From positions 1 through 61,949 of the forward strand of contig JAEUHN010000008.1 of NCBI GenBank assembly GCA_016795365.1: DNA of 61,949 bases, written 5' to 3'. The position numbers and the translations under genes were made by a program. Under the pieces are notes generated by a model, which saw nothing but the letters and a program-made list of their open reading frames with translations, searched no databases and was not told the origin of the DNA. This stretch comes from Verrucomicrobiaceae bacterium. Its GTDB lineage: Bacteria; Verrucomicrobiota; Verrucomicrobiia; Verrucomicrobiales; Verrucomicrobiaceae. The stretch's first letter is position 1. Each line of letters opens with the position of its first letter. Below, in pieces: positions 35,438 through 43,262 of this stretch.

Positions 35438-36103
35438 TTAGCCCTCTTCTTTGAGAAGTTTCAGAGCATTGGTCGCAAAGGTGGCCACCTCCATGGCAAG
35501 CTCCGCAGGCAACTCCTCGCACATGAATCGCAGGGACTCCCAGTGCTGGGAAACTCGCTTCACTTCGGTGTCGAGATTGGCCTTTGCTTCTTTGTCAGAG
35601 GCGGGATCACCGGAATCGAAGACCTTCAGGGTCTTGATGAATGCGAGTGCTTCATCGATTTTCTTCTTCGCCTTGGGGCTGCCCTTACCCATCTTCAGGG
35701 GGAACTTCGTCGCGAAGTTTCCAAGAAAGTCCTCCACCTCAGCCTGATCGCGCGCCGAGCCATGTGAGAACATGGTGCCACCACCATTCGTGATGTAGCC
35801 AAGACTGAAAGCCGACTCGCGACAATCACGGATCGCATCCCTCCAGGCGTCGAGTTGAAGCACGAGATTGACGTCTTTCTCGGCCAGGGCGCGTTCCGTG
35901 GCTACCCGCTTCGCCGTCGCATACAGAATGGCTGCAGCATCCATGCCCGCTTCACTTTCATCCGTGAACTTAGTGAGTTTTTCAGGTCCGAGTTTCAAAG
36001 CCTGCGCCAGCGGCACGGCGGGCGTCTGGCCGTCATCTTGGGCGGAGACGGTCCACGATGAAACAACGATGGACAACGCCACGAGTCGAGTGAGATGAGT
36101 CAT
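35438..36103 (-). CDS. Small exported helical protein of unknown function
   Basis: 221 residues from the ATG at 36103 with a signal peptide ending near SWTVSAQ. The mature part is mostly helical: AAAILYATAKRVATERALAE, KKKIDEALAFIKTLKVF, ELAMEVATFATNALKLLKEE. A NGGGTMFSHGSARDQ motif marks a central loop. I do not recognise the family. It lies 33 bases after the preceding minus-strand gene and may be co-transcribed with it. Confidence 0.75.
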   Translation of the reverse strand: MTHLTRLVALSIVVSSWTVSAQDDGQTPAVPLAQALKLGPEKLTKFTDESEAGMDAAAILYATAKRVATERALAEKDVNLVLQLDAWRDAIRDCRESAFSLGYITNGGGTMFSHGSARDQAEVEDFLGNFATKFPLKMGKGSPKAKKKIDEALAFIKTLKVFDSGDPASDKEAKANLDTEVKRVSQHWESLRFMCEELPAELAMEVATFATNALKLLKEEG

Positions 36104-36136
36104 GGAAATGAAGAGTCGAGGTCGATACACCAATGC

Positions 36137-36511
36137 CTATTTCTTGCCCAGCCACTCGACACTGAGGATCTGCTCGACTTCCATTTTGCCGCCAGCCTCG
36201 GGGATGTTTTCGGTCGAGGTCTTCCAAGTAATTCGGCACTTCTTGCCGACGAAGGCTTCAGGTTTGTCCACCATCTTGTTCACGCTCTCATCAGGCTTGA
36301 GGATAAAGAACGAGCGCTCCTCTCCGTCGGCCGTCTTCATGTTCCAATGGAAGTAGTCGCCTTGCTCGATTCCCAAAAAGGTGCCCTCGAGCGTCTTGGC
36401 TTTCTTTGCCGCAGGGGCGCCCTTGTCGGCTACGACTTCAGGACTTGAGTTGGCTTGGACAGCGACGAGAGGAGAGACGACGACAGCAAGGCAAAGAGCG
36501 AGGATTTTCAT
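36137..36511 (-). CDS. Small exported protein, OB-like beta domain
   Basis: 124 residues from the ATG at 36511 with a signal peptide (MKILALCLAVVVSPLVAVQA). After a Lys/Ala linker the domain (about 40-124) is beta-rich (LEGTFLGIEQGDYFHWNMKT, VGKKCRITWKTS, VEQILSVEWLGKK) and looks like a small OB-type barrel. No named family recognised. The gene downstream is 33 bases away on the same strand. Confidence 0.75.
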   Translation of the reverse strand: MKILALCLAVVVSPLVAVQANSSPEVVADKGAPAAKKAKTLEGTFLGIEQGDYFHWNMKTADGEERSFFILKPDESVNKMVDKPEAFVGKKCRITWKTSTENIPEAGGKMEVEQILSVEWLGKK

Positions 36512-36664
36512 CGGCAGCAGAGTGGCAGGAATCGTCGTGTAACGCAACAAAAGGGATAGCTTCGGCGCTAACAAGTCAGCAGTCGATCACAGCAAAAAAT
36601 TTCGCACAGGAGATGTCCTAACTTTCTGAACAAACACGTGGCACCCCAGGCATATTTGGATTCG

Positions 36665-37462
36665 ATGCCGATCATGCGCTTTCTCATCTCTATCTTCACG
36701 GCAGGGCTTGTTCTTCTGGCGGGCCAGCTGCACGCAGCAATCAAGATCAAAGGCTCTGTTCGCTACCAGTTCGCATCTGGCAACAAATCCGTCAGCTTTG
36801 GAGCCGATCGGATTGAGAACGACAGCACGTCGGCCAGCACGGGCACACTGATGGTGCAGCTGTGGGCTTTGAACGCCCCTCACAATGGGGGCACCCTAAG
36901 CGGCAAAGTAGTCGCCAGCTACAAGCTCGATCCACTTCTGCCGGGCACCGGTTATCCCAAAGTCAACAAGACCGTGTCCACCTCAATGCCCGGAACCAAG
37001 AAGTCCTACCACATGTGTCTCGTGGTAGCGGAATATCGGTCATCAGGTTATGTGACCGCCGACTATCGCAACTTTTCCTCCCCGGCGGTGCTTGGTCCGC
37101 TTCCACTGTTCACCCTGGCGGGTCCATGGAAGTGGCAGACCCACGTTCAGGAGGGCACGATCGACATCTCCGTCGGCAAGATCAGTCACAACCGCAATGG
37201 TTCCACGGGCTCGCTCAAGCTCTCCGCCTGGGCAACCAGTGGCCCTTATCGTGGAGGCAATCTCCAGGGCTACCAGCTTGGCCTCATCAACAAAGCTGCA
37301 CTCAAGCAGGGCTACAGCTACCCATCGGTGCAGGGCACCACGAAATATACGGCCCCGCCTCCTGGCAACTACTACGTGTCGATCATCCTCTCTGAATACA
37401 GCGGCGACTCGTATAAAGTGGTGGGTTGGCTGACTGGCGGATCGCCCAGCGCTTTTAAATAA
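36665..37462 (+). CDS. Exported protein with an internally duplicated beta domain
   Basis: 265 residues from the ATG at 36665 (or 36674) with a signal peptide ending at LHAA. Two homologous units are visible: first GTLMVQLWALNAPHNGGTLS to MCLVVAEYRSSGY (about 60-135), second GSLKLSAWATSGPYRGGNLQ to VSIILSEYSGDSY (about 180-255). Each contains a Trp/Ala-rich strand, a PHNGG or PYRGG turn, a GYxYP segment and a final LSEY/VAEY strand. I do not know a named family. It is a single gene with a preceding stretch of about 150 bases that presumably holds its promoter. Confidence 0.78.
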   Translation: MPIMRFLISIFTAGLVLLAGQLHAAIKIKGSVRYQFASGNKSVSFGADRIENDSTSASTGTLMVQLWALNAPHNGGTLSGKVVASYKLDPLLPGTGYPKVNKTVSTSMPGTKKSYHMCLVVAEYRSSGYVTADYRNFSSPAVLGPLPLFTLAGPWKWQTHVQEGTIDISVGKISHNRNGSTGSLKLSAWATSGPYRGGNLQGYQLGLINKAALKQGYSYPSVQGTTKYTAPPPGNYYVSIILSEYSGDSYKVVGWLTGGSPSAFK

Positions 37463-37553
37463 TCCGAACTGGCGGCTGCGTCGTTTTACAGGACCGTCCC
37501 CACCATTTCCGCGCTTGTCATTGATACCGGTGGCGTCTTATGAATGACGCTTC

Positions 37554-38201
37554 ATGAGCATGAATACACGACGCCACTTTATCTCCACCCTCGTCTTGGC
37601 AACCCTCGCACCCGCGATGGCGGCAGACGATGAATTTGTCTCTCTGTTCGACGGCAAAACCATGACCGGCTGGAAGAACGCCTATGACTGGGGCCAGATC
37701 GAAGTGGTGAACGGTGAGATCCATCTCACAGGCGAGAAGAAGTTCTTTGTCGTCACCGAGAAGACCTACGGCGATTTCATTTTCGAAGGCGACATCCTGC
37801 TTCCTGCAGGCAAGGCGAACAGCGGCTTCATGTTCCGCGCTCACGTGGAAAAAAACAAAGTGTTCGGCTACCAGGCCGAGGTGGACGGCGACGAGAACCG
37901 CAAGTGGTCCGGTGGGCTCTACGACGAGGGCCGCCGCATGTGGTTCGCCAGTCCCATCAAGGGCAACAAGGAAAGCGAGGACGCCTTCCGTTCCCGCGCT
38001 GGCGACTGCTTCAAGCGCAATGACTGGAACACCTACCGCATCGAGTGCAAGGGCCCCAGCCTCAAGATCTTCGTCAATGGCGTGCTCACCACCGACATTC
38101 AGGATTCGATCGACGCCTCCGGCGTGATCGCCATTCAGCACCACGGCGAGAAAGGTCAGACCTACAAGTTCCGCAACCTGCGGATCAAAGAGCTGAAGTA
38201 G
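37554..38201 (+). CDS. DUF1080 (3-keto-disaccharide hydrolase-like) protein
   Basis: 215 residues. The N-terminus MSMNTRRHFISTLVLATLAP carries a twin-arginine-like motif. The single jelly-roll domain shows DUF1080 features: FVSLFDGKTMTGWKN, GEIHLTGEKKFFVVTEKTYG, NSGFMFRAH, GYQAEVDGDENRKWSGGLYD, DWNTYRIECKGPSLKIFVNG, IAIQHHGEKGQTYKFRNLRI. Some family members hydrolyse 3-keto-glycosides; the family is very abundant in Planctomycetes and Verrucomicrobia. It stands alone between an unknown exported protein and amt. Confidence 0.93.
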   Translation: MSMNTRRHFISTLVLATLAPAMAADDEFVSLFDGKTMTGWKNAYDWGQIEVVNGEIHLTGEKKFFVVTEKTYGDFIFEGDILLPAGKANSGFMFRAHVEKNKVFGYQAEVDGDENRKWSGGLYDEGRRMWFASPIKGNKESEDAFRSRAGDCFKRNDWNTYRIECKGPSLKIFVNGVLTTDIQDSIDASGVIAIQHHGEKGQTYKFRNLRIKELK

Positions 38202-38403
38202 AGCTTCTACCTTCACTGTCGTAAAACGAAAGCCAGCGAGCTGTTCGATTCGTCTCACGGACTGTCGAAGGCCTGTGCATCGCCAGTTCATCACCTTCAA
38301 GGTCATGCCTTGGCACCCTATGCCGGTGATCGTCTCGCTATTGCCCCTCCAACTGGATTCGACTGCCTGTTCGGTTCATCCCGTCGAAAGCATCGCCATC
38401 AAG

Positions 38404-38441
38404 AAAACGAAAGGGCCGGAGCGCCAACCACGCTCCGGCCC
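38404..38441 (-). terminator. Rho-independent terminator of amt
   Basis: Perfect 11-bp stem GGGCCGGAGCG (38413-38423) and CGCTCCGGCCC (38431-38441), 7-base loop. On the minus strand it is followed by TTTCGTTTTCTT, a U-rich tail. It lies 38 bases past the amt stop. Confidence 0.9.
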
Positions 38442-38478
38442 CTGTTGCTCGCAAGACCTCGCTCAGGTCTTGAAATGT

Positions 38479-40032
38479 TTAGTGCTCGTAACCAGCCTCA
38501 CCATGCTCGGTAAGGTCGAGGCCGATCGTTTCCTGCTCAGAGTCAGGACGAAGGCCAACGATGACCTTCACGATGAAACCGATGACCACGGAAGCCACCA
38601 CGGACAGCGCGATGGTAAGAAGAACCGCCTTGATCTGATTACCCACCAGACCGCCTTCCGTCACCAGCTTGGCAAGACCGTTGGCGGTCGCATAGCTGCC
38701 AGTGAGATTGGAATTGACCGAAGGATCGACCAGCAGGCCGCTGAGGATAGCACCCATCGTTCCACCAACGCCATGCACACCGAAGGTATCGAGAGCGTCA
38801 TCCACTTTGAGGATGGGCTTGAGGAACATCACAGCGAGGTAAGGAACGATACCGGCAAGGATGCCGATGATCATCGCTCCAGAAGCGTTAACGAAGCCGC
38901 AAGCAGGAGTGATCACGACCAGACCGGCAACGATACCGGAGCAGAATCCAAGGATGGAAGGCTTGCCCTTGTGAAGCATTTCAACAACGGCCCAGACGAA
39001 ACCAGCCGTGCCAGCAGCAAGCGTAGTAGTCATGAAAGCATTGGCCGCGACACCGTCAGCAGCGAGAGCCGATCCGGCGTTGAAACCATACCAGCCAGCC
39101 CAGAGCATCCCGGTGCCAACCATGCAAAGCACCATCGAGTGCGGAGACATCTTCTCTTTGCCGAAGCCCTTTCTCTTGCCAACCATGTAGGCGAGCACCA
39201 GTGCGCTCCAGCCTGAGGTCATGTGAACGACCGTGCCGCCTGCGAAGTCGATGGTAGGGATGCCAGCGCTGCCGTTCCACACACCGTTGAGGAGACCGTC
39301 GAAGCCCCACACCATGTGAGCCATCGGGAAATAGACGGCGAACATCCACAGAGCGACAAAGAGCATGACAGCCTTGAACTTCATGCGCTCAGCGATCGCA
39401 CCAATGATCAGCGCGGGAGTGATGATCGCGAACATCAACTGATACATCGAGAAGGTGGCTTGCGATGGCCAAGCGGTATAGTTGCCGTTCGGCGCACCGG
39501 ACACACCCTTCAGGAACGCATAGCGGAAATCACCAAGGTAGGGACTGCCATTCTCTGCGAAGACCAGGGAATAACCGCAAACAAACCACAAGATGGTTAC
39601 CAAACCTGCAATCCCCATGCACTGGGCGAGGACGGAGAGCACATTCTTGGAGCGAACCAAACCGCCGTAGAAAAGAGCCAGACCAGGCAGTGTCATGAAC
39701 AGCACCAACGCGGCGCAGATCATGAGAAAGCCATTGTGACCAGGACCCGCCAGACCTGCGAGCTTCGACTTGTATTGATCTTCCGGCTTGGCGTCGGCAG
39801 CAGGCCCAGGAACCAAGTTGTTGAAGTATTGCTCGAGGTCGTTCACTCGCTGCTCAAGGCTCGCGTCCTTGGGTTCGGCAGGCGCAGCCGGAGCGGCCGC
39901 CGGTGCGGGAGCGGGTGCAGGTGCGGGCGCCGTTTGTGCGAGCAATGATCCCGCACTGGTGAGCCCGAGCATCAAACCTGCAGCAACGAGTGCTGCGAAG
40001 TTTCGTGGACTTTTATGAGTGGTTGTTAGCAT
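38479..40032 (-). CDS. amt: Ammonium transporter
   Basis: Inner-membrane ammonium/ammonia channel of the Amt/MEP/Rh family. 517 residues from the ATG at 40032; the longer frame to 40092 would run through the promoter. A signal-like helix and a Pro/Ala linker (about 30-75) precede eleven predicted transmembrane helices. Family motifs: GLALFYGGLVRSKNVLS, AIAERMKFKAVMLF, GFDGLLNGVWNGSAG, DFAGGTVVHMTSGWSALVLA, DALDTFGVHGVGGTMGAILS with the twin-His region. A sigma-54 type promoter upstream suggests induction under nitrogen limitation. No glnK (P-II) gene follows. Confidence 0.95.
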   Translation of the reverse strand: MLTTTHKSPRNFAALVAAGLMLGLTSAGSLLAQTAPAPAPAPAPAAAPAAPAEPKDASLEQRVNDLEQYFNNLVPGPAADAKPEDQYKSKLAGLAGPGHNGFLMICAALVLFMTLPGLALFYGGLVRSKNVLSVLAQCMGIAGLVTILWFVCGYSLVFAENGSPYLGDFRYAFLKGVSGAPNGNYTAWPSQATFSMYQLMFAIITPALIIGAIAERMKFKAVMLFVALWMFAVYFPMAHMVWGFDGLLNGVWNGSAGIPTIDFAGGTVVHMTSGWSALVLAYMVGKRKGFGKEKMSPHSMVLCMVGTGMLWAGWYGFNAGSALAADGVAANAFMTTTLAAGTAGFVWAVVEMLHKGKPSILGFCSGIVAGLVVITPACGFVNASGAMIIGILAGIVPYLAVMFLKPILKVDDALDTFGVHGVGGTMGAILSGLLVDPSVNSNLTGSYATANGLAKLVTEGGLVGNQIKAVLLTIALSVVASVVIGFIVKVIVGLRPDSEQETIGLDLTEHGEAGYEH

Positions 40033-40091
40033 GAGTGTGAGCAGGTTGAGTTTGATGTTATTCGGCCGCGAGAACGGTCGTGTGAATGCCA

Positions 40092-40107
40092 AGCAGGGGC
40101 CGTGCCA
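40092..40107 (-). promoter_or_regulatory. Sigma-54 promoter of amt
   Basis: On the minus strand TGGCACGGCCCCTGCT (40107 to 40092) matches the sigma-54 consensus TGGCACG-N4-TTGCW except for one base (CTGC for TTGC). The GG and GC elements have the required spacing. Transcription would start near 40081, leaving a leader of about 50 bases before the ATG at 40032. Confidence 0.75.
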
Positions 40108-40510
40108 AGTTTTTCAAGCGCCTTTTGTGCCCTGATTTACAAGGCTTCCAGCCACCACCCCACTTTCTCCTCCAAATATCTTTTCACCTTCCTGAAGGCG
40201 GTCATCAAATGTTGACTGGCCTTCGAAAAAGACATCCATGATTAGGTCGTGAAAGTCTAAGGAGCCCCTCTTTTCTAGGTTGCGAATTCGTTAATCCGAG
40301 AGCGAATCAGTTTCTTCCAGACACTGAGCGCAAGATTCCATCGCTGCATCGATGGCCATCACCGCTGTCTTCTTCGCCCGCTCGTCTTGATCATTGCAGA
40401 TGCAGTCGATGGATCAGTTCAACCAGTCGCATTCCAGACATTCGCGAAGAGATCAATTTTCCTCTTGCCACAATGAATAAAGACGGCACTATCCCGGCCC
40501 GCGCAAACGA
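40108..40510. other. Non-coding region between amt promoter and tRNA-Glu
   Basis: About 400 bases without a convincing gene. It should hold enhancer sites for the sigma-54 promoter (none recognised with confidence) and the tRNA promoter. TTGCCA (40465-40470) and TATCCC (40490-40495), 19 bases apart and about 16 bases before the tRNA, are a weak candidate. Confidence 0.4.
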
Positions 40511-40585
40511 GACCCCTTCGTCTAGCGGTTAGGACACATCCCTTTCACGGATGCGACACGGGTTCGAGTCCCGTAGGGGTCGCCA
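40511..40585 (+). tRNA. tRNA-Glu (anticodon UUC)
   Basis: 75 bases. Acceptor GACCCCT (40511-40517) pairs with AGGGGTC (40575-40581), discriminator G, CCA encoded. The D-arm has TCTAGCGGTTAGGA, the anticodon stem is CATCC/GGATG with loop CTTTCAC giving anticodon TTC at 40544-40546, and the T-arm has CGGGTTCGAGTCCCG. All are typical of tRNA-Glu. Confidence 0.97.
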
Positions 40586-40667
40586 TCATTCATTAGATGA
40601 TCTTTTCTGAGGTGCGAAGACATCTCTGCTACCGGAAAATCAAAAGGTAGCGTCTTGCAGGCGAGGC

Positions 40668-40681
40668 AGTTCGTCAGAACA
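40668..40681. promoter_or_regulatory. LexA box upstream of lexA
   Basis: AGTTC-GTCA-GAACA (40668-40681) matches an inverted repeat TGTTC-N4-GAACA, which I recall as the motif described for Verrucomicrobia LexA, with one mismatch. Additional TGTTC/GAACA half-sites follow at 40690, 40696, 40711 and 40722. Autoregulation of lexA is the expected role. Confidence 0.65.
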
Positions 40682-40786
40682 TGAGCAAATGTTCATGTTC
40701 AAAACAGGCTGAACACCTAAATGTTCCTTGCCGAGATGAATCGCTAGAGTTTTGCTGGCACAGATCCACCAACCAACTGCACCACC

Positions 40787-41416
40787 ATGTTCATCGCAAG
40801 CAACGCCGATTCTCTCACTGAGCGCCAAACTCAACTCTTGAACTTCCTCCGCGATCATCAGCGTCAACACGGTGTGATGCCCTCGACTCGGGAAATTCAA
40901 CGCCATTTTGGGTTCGCGAGCCAAACAGCTGCCATGAGCCACTTGCGGGCCCTGGAGAAGAAAGGAGTGATCCAGCGTCATGCAGGGAAAGCCCGGGCAG
41001 TGGTGTTCCCAGGCGATCTCAATCGCGGGGAAATGATGGACATCCCAGTTTTCGGCCAGATCCCTGCCGGTATGGCTGCTGCCGACATCCAGCAGGATAC
41101 CGTGGGCAACATTTCTGTCGATCTGAACACGCTCGGCCTGACTCGAAACGCTCGCACCTTCGCTCTCAAAGTCCGTGGGGAATCGATGATCGATGCCCAC
41201 ATTTGTGATGGTGATTCCGTGATCCTCGAAGTTCGCGAACCGCGCCCGCGTGACATCGTCGCGGCGCTCATTGATGGAGAAACCACCCTCAAGCGTTACG
41301 TGGTCAACAACGGTTCCCCATACCTGAAGGCCGAGAACCCGGCTTTCCCAGACTTGATCCCGGTTCGTGAACTGGTGGTTCAGGGCGTGATGGTTGCATT
41401 GATCCGCCACGGCTGA
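40787..41416 (+). CDS. lexA: LexA repressor
   Basis: SOS repressor that self-cleaves when RecA is activated by DNA damage. 209 residues. Winged helix DNA-binding domain (about 8-75) has MPSTREIQRHFGFASQTAAM. The cleavage site Ala-Gly (94-95, IPAG) lies in a hinge. The peptidase domain carries Ser133 in VRGESMIDAHI and Lys169 in TLKRYVV. The recognition helix differs from the E. coli type, consistent with a divergent operator such as that at 40668. No Shine-Dalgarno is visible. The next gene starts 22 bases downstream. Confidence 0.96.
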   Translation: MFIASNADSLTERQTQLLNFLRDHQRQHGVMPSTREIQRHFGFASQTAAMSHLRALEKKGVIQRHAGKARAVVFPGDLNRGEMMDIPVFGQIPAGMAAADIQQDTVGNISVDLNTLGLTRNARTFALKVRGESMIDAHICDGDSVILEVREPRPRDIVAALIDGETTLKRYVVNNGSPYLKAENPAFPDLIPVRELVVQGVMVALIRHG

Positions 41417-41438
41417 TAGAGCGTAACTTGCAGTCACC

Positions 41439-41897
41439 ATGCAAGTTCGTCAGCTCTTCATCTCTCCAGCCCACATCTACTACGGCCACCACGGCCAGCC
41501 TCCTGGCGAAGAGCCGATGCATGAGGTTGAATCCGTGGAGTGTGTCGCAGGCAAGGGATTGCGAGGCGACCGCTTCTTCGATTTCAAAGAGGACTACAAG
41601 GGTCAGATCACCTTCTTTGAGCAGGAAGTTTATGAGCGCATGTGCGAGCGGTTCGGCGAGTCTGGACTCCATGCCGGCGTGTTTCGCCGCAATGTGATCA
41701 CTCGTGGCATCGACCTCAACTCGTTGATTGGCAGAGAGTTCGAAGTGCAGGGCGTTCGCTTCTTTGGCACCCAGGAGAGCACTCCTTGCTACTGGATGAA
41801 CCAAGCTTTTGCCGAAGGCGTTGAGGCTGCCCTTAAAGGACACGGCGGGCTCCGGGCCAAGATCCTCACCGATGGCGTGCTGCGCCGCGATGCATGA
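41439..41897 (+). CDS. MOSC-domain protein
   Basis: 152 residues, a single MOSC (molybdenum cofactor sulfurase C-terminal) domain. Features: an early beta strand VRQLFISPAH, HEVESVECVAGKGLRGDRFF, GLHAGVFRRNVITRGIDLNS, and the conserved Cys in QESTPCYWMNQA. MOSC domains bind molybdopterin and carry or transfer sulfur. Its stop overlaps the MobA-FdhD start by 4 bases (ATGA), so it belongs to the molybdenum-cofactor sulfuration operon. Confidence 0.93.
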   Translation: MQVRQLFISPAHIYYGHHGQPPGEEPMHEVESVECVAGKGLRGDRFFDFKEDYKGQITFFEQEVYERMCERFGESGLHAGVFRRNVITRGIDLNSLIGREFEVQGVRFFGTQESTPCYWMNQAFAEGVEAALKGHGGLRAKILTDGVLRRDA

Positions 41898-43261
41898 ACT
41901 TTGCCGCCGCATTGATCGCTGGTGGGAAGTCCACTCGCATGGGCAAGGACAAGGCGATGCTCGACTGGCAAGGTGAGCCTCTGTGGCTGCACCAGTGCCA
42001 GAAACTCGAGTCGCTTTCCCCTTCGCGACTGCTGATCGCCGCTCGCGAATCTCAGGCGCTCCGCCCACCCGATGGTGCTGAACTCGTGCTCGATCCGCCC
42101 GGGTCCGACGAAGGTCCGCTCGGCGCCATCGCCCGTTGCTTGCGACTCGCCCACATGCCCGTGCTGGTGCTGGCGACCGACATGCCCCAGATGACCAGCG
42201 TCTTCCTCCGATCGCATTTCTTGTGTCGGCAACGTGGAGCCGTCGCCCGCCTGGAGCATGGGTTCGAGCCCTTGTGTGCCTTCTACACGCCCGCGATGCT
42301 GCCATTGATCGAAAGCGCGCTCGAACGGCGCGAACTCGCGCTCCAACCGTTGATGTCCAAGGCGGCCGAGCTGGACCTGATCGACGTGATTGACCTCGCG
42401 CCTGGTGACGAGCACTACTTTCACAATGTGAACACGCCCACCGATCTCCAGCTCGACCGCAGCACTGCGATCACACCGCTCACGCGACTCCATCGCGACC
42501 AACCAGCAGCGGCTATCACCGATGTCACCGCCGTGGAGGAGCCTCTGGAGATTCGCGTGGAAGGCCGCAGCGTAGCGGTCGTGATGCGCACCCCAGGGCA
42601 TGATCGTGAGCTGGCGGCTGGGTTCCTTGTAAGCGAAGGCGTAGTGCAGCGCCCGCGTGACATCCTCGAGATCTCCCAGTGTCCGGCCAATACGGACAGC
42701 AAGGGCAACATCGTCGCTGTGTTGCTCGGCGGGGCCGTGGTGAACTGGGACTCCCTCACCCGCCATGTCTTCAGTGCTTCGAGTTGCGGTCTGTGTGGCA
42801 AGACCAGCATCGACTCCGTATTCCAACGGTTTGCCCCTGTTCGCGCCGACTGGCACATCTCCCCTGCCCTGCTCTGGAGCCTTGGCGACAAGGTGCGGGC
42901 AGCTCAGGACAACTTCGCCAAGACCGGCGGTCTGCACGCCTCGGCGCTCTTCGACCTTGATGGCAATCTCATCGTTTTGCGCGAGGACGTGGGGCGTCAC
43001 AATGCGCTCGATAAGATCCTCGGCTTCGGCTTGTTGAACAAGTTGCTGCCGTTCGACCAGCACATCCTCTTTCTCAGTGGGCGAGTCTCATTCGAGATGA
43101 TTCAGAAAGCGCTCGCCGGAGGCATTGCGCTTGTCGCCGCGATCTCGGCACCTTCCAGTCTGGCAGTGGACTTTGCTCGCGATGCCAATCAGACACTGGT
43201 GGGATTCTTGCGCGAGCCCACGCTGAATGTTTACACCCATGGTCAACGTGTTCGCAGTTGA
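41894..43261 (+). CDS. mobA-fdhD: MobA-FdhD fusion: Mo-cofactor guanylyltransferase plus sulfurtransferase
   Basis: 455 residues. Residues 1-185 are MobA, which attaches GMP to molybdopterin: nucleotide loop LIAGGKSTRMGKDKAML (7-23), LVLATDMPQM (91-100), FHNVNTPTDL (176-185). After about 20 residues, 207-455 are FdhD, which moves sulfur from a cysteine desulfurase to the molybdenum cofactor of formate dehydrogenase: EEPLEIRV, MRTPGHDRELAAGFL (231-245), the CGLCG motif (298-302), GGLHASALFD, REDVGRHNALDKILG. The fusion has no internal stop and joins two steps of the same pathway. Its partners flank it: MOSC upstream and cysteine desulfurase one base downstream. Confidence 0.93.
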   Translation: MNFAAALIAGGKSTRMGKDKAMLDWQGEPLWLHQCQKLESLSPSRLLIAARESQALRPPDGAELVLDPPGSDEGPLGAIARCLRLAHMPVLVLATDMPQMTSVFLRSHFLCRQRGAVARLEHGFEPLCAFYTPAMLPLIESALERRELALQPLMSKAAELDLIDVIDLAPGDEHYFHNVNTPTDLQLDRSTAITPLTRLHRDQPAAAITDVTAVEEPLEIRVEGRSVAVVMRTPGHDRELAAGFLVSEGVVQRPRDILEISQCPANTDSKGNIVAVLLGGAVVNWDSLTRHVFSASSCGLCGKTSIDSVFQRFAPVRADWHISPALLWSLGDKVRAAQDNFAKTGGLHASALFDLDGNLIVLREDVGRHNALDKILGFGLLNKLLPFDQHILFLSGRVSFEMIQKALAGGIALVAAISAPSSLAVDFARDANQTLVGFLREPTLNVYTHGQRVRS

Positions 43262-43262
43262 A

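Noticed and set aside
38275..39216. Plus-strand frame of 313 codons opposite the amt 3' half
   Set aside because: It runs antisense through the terminator and conserved amt sequence and has no recognisable content.
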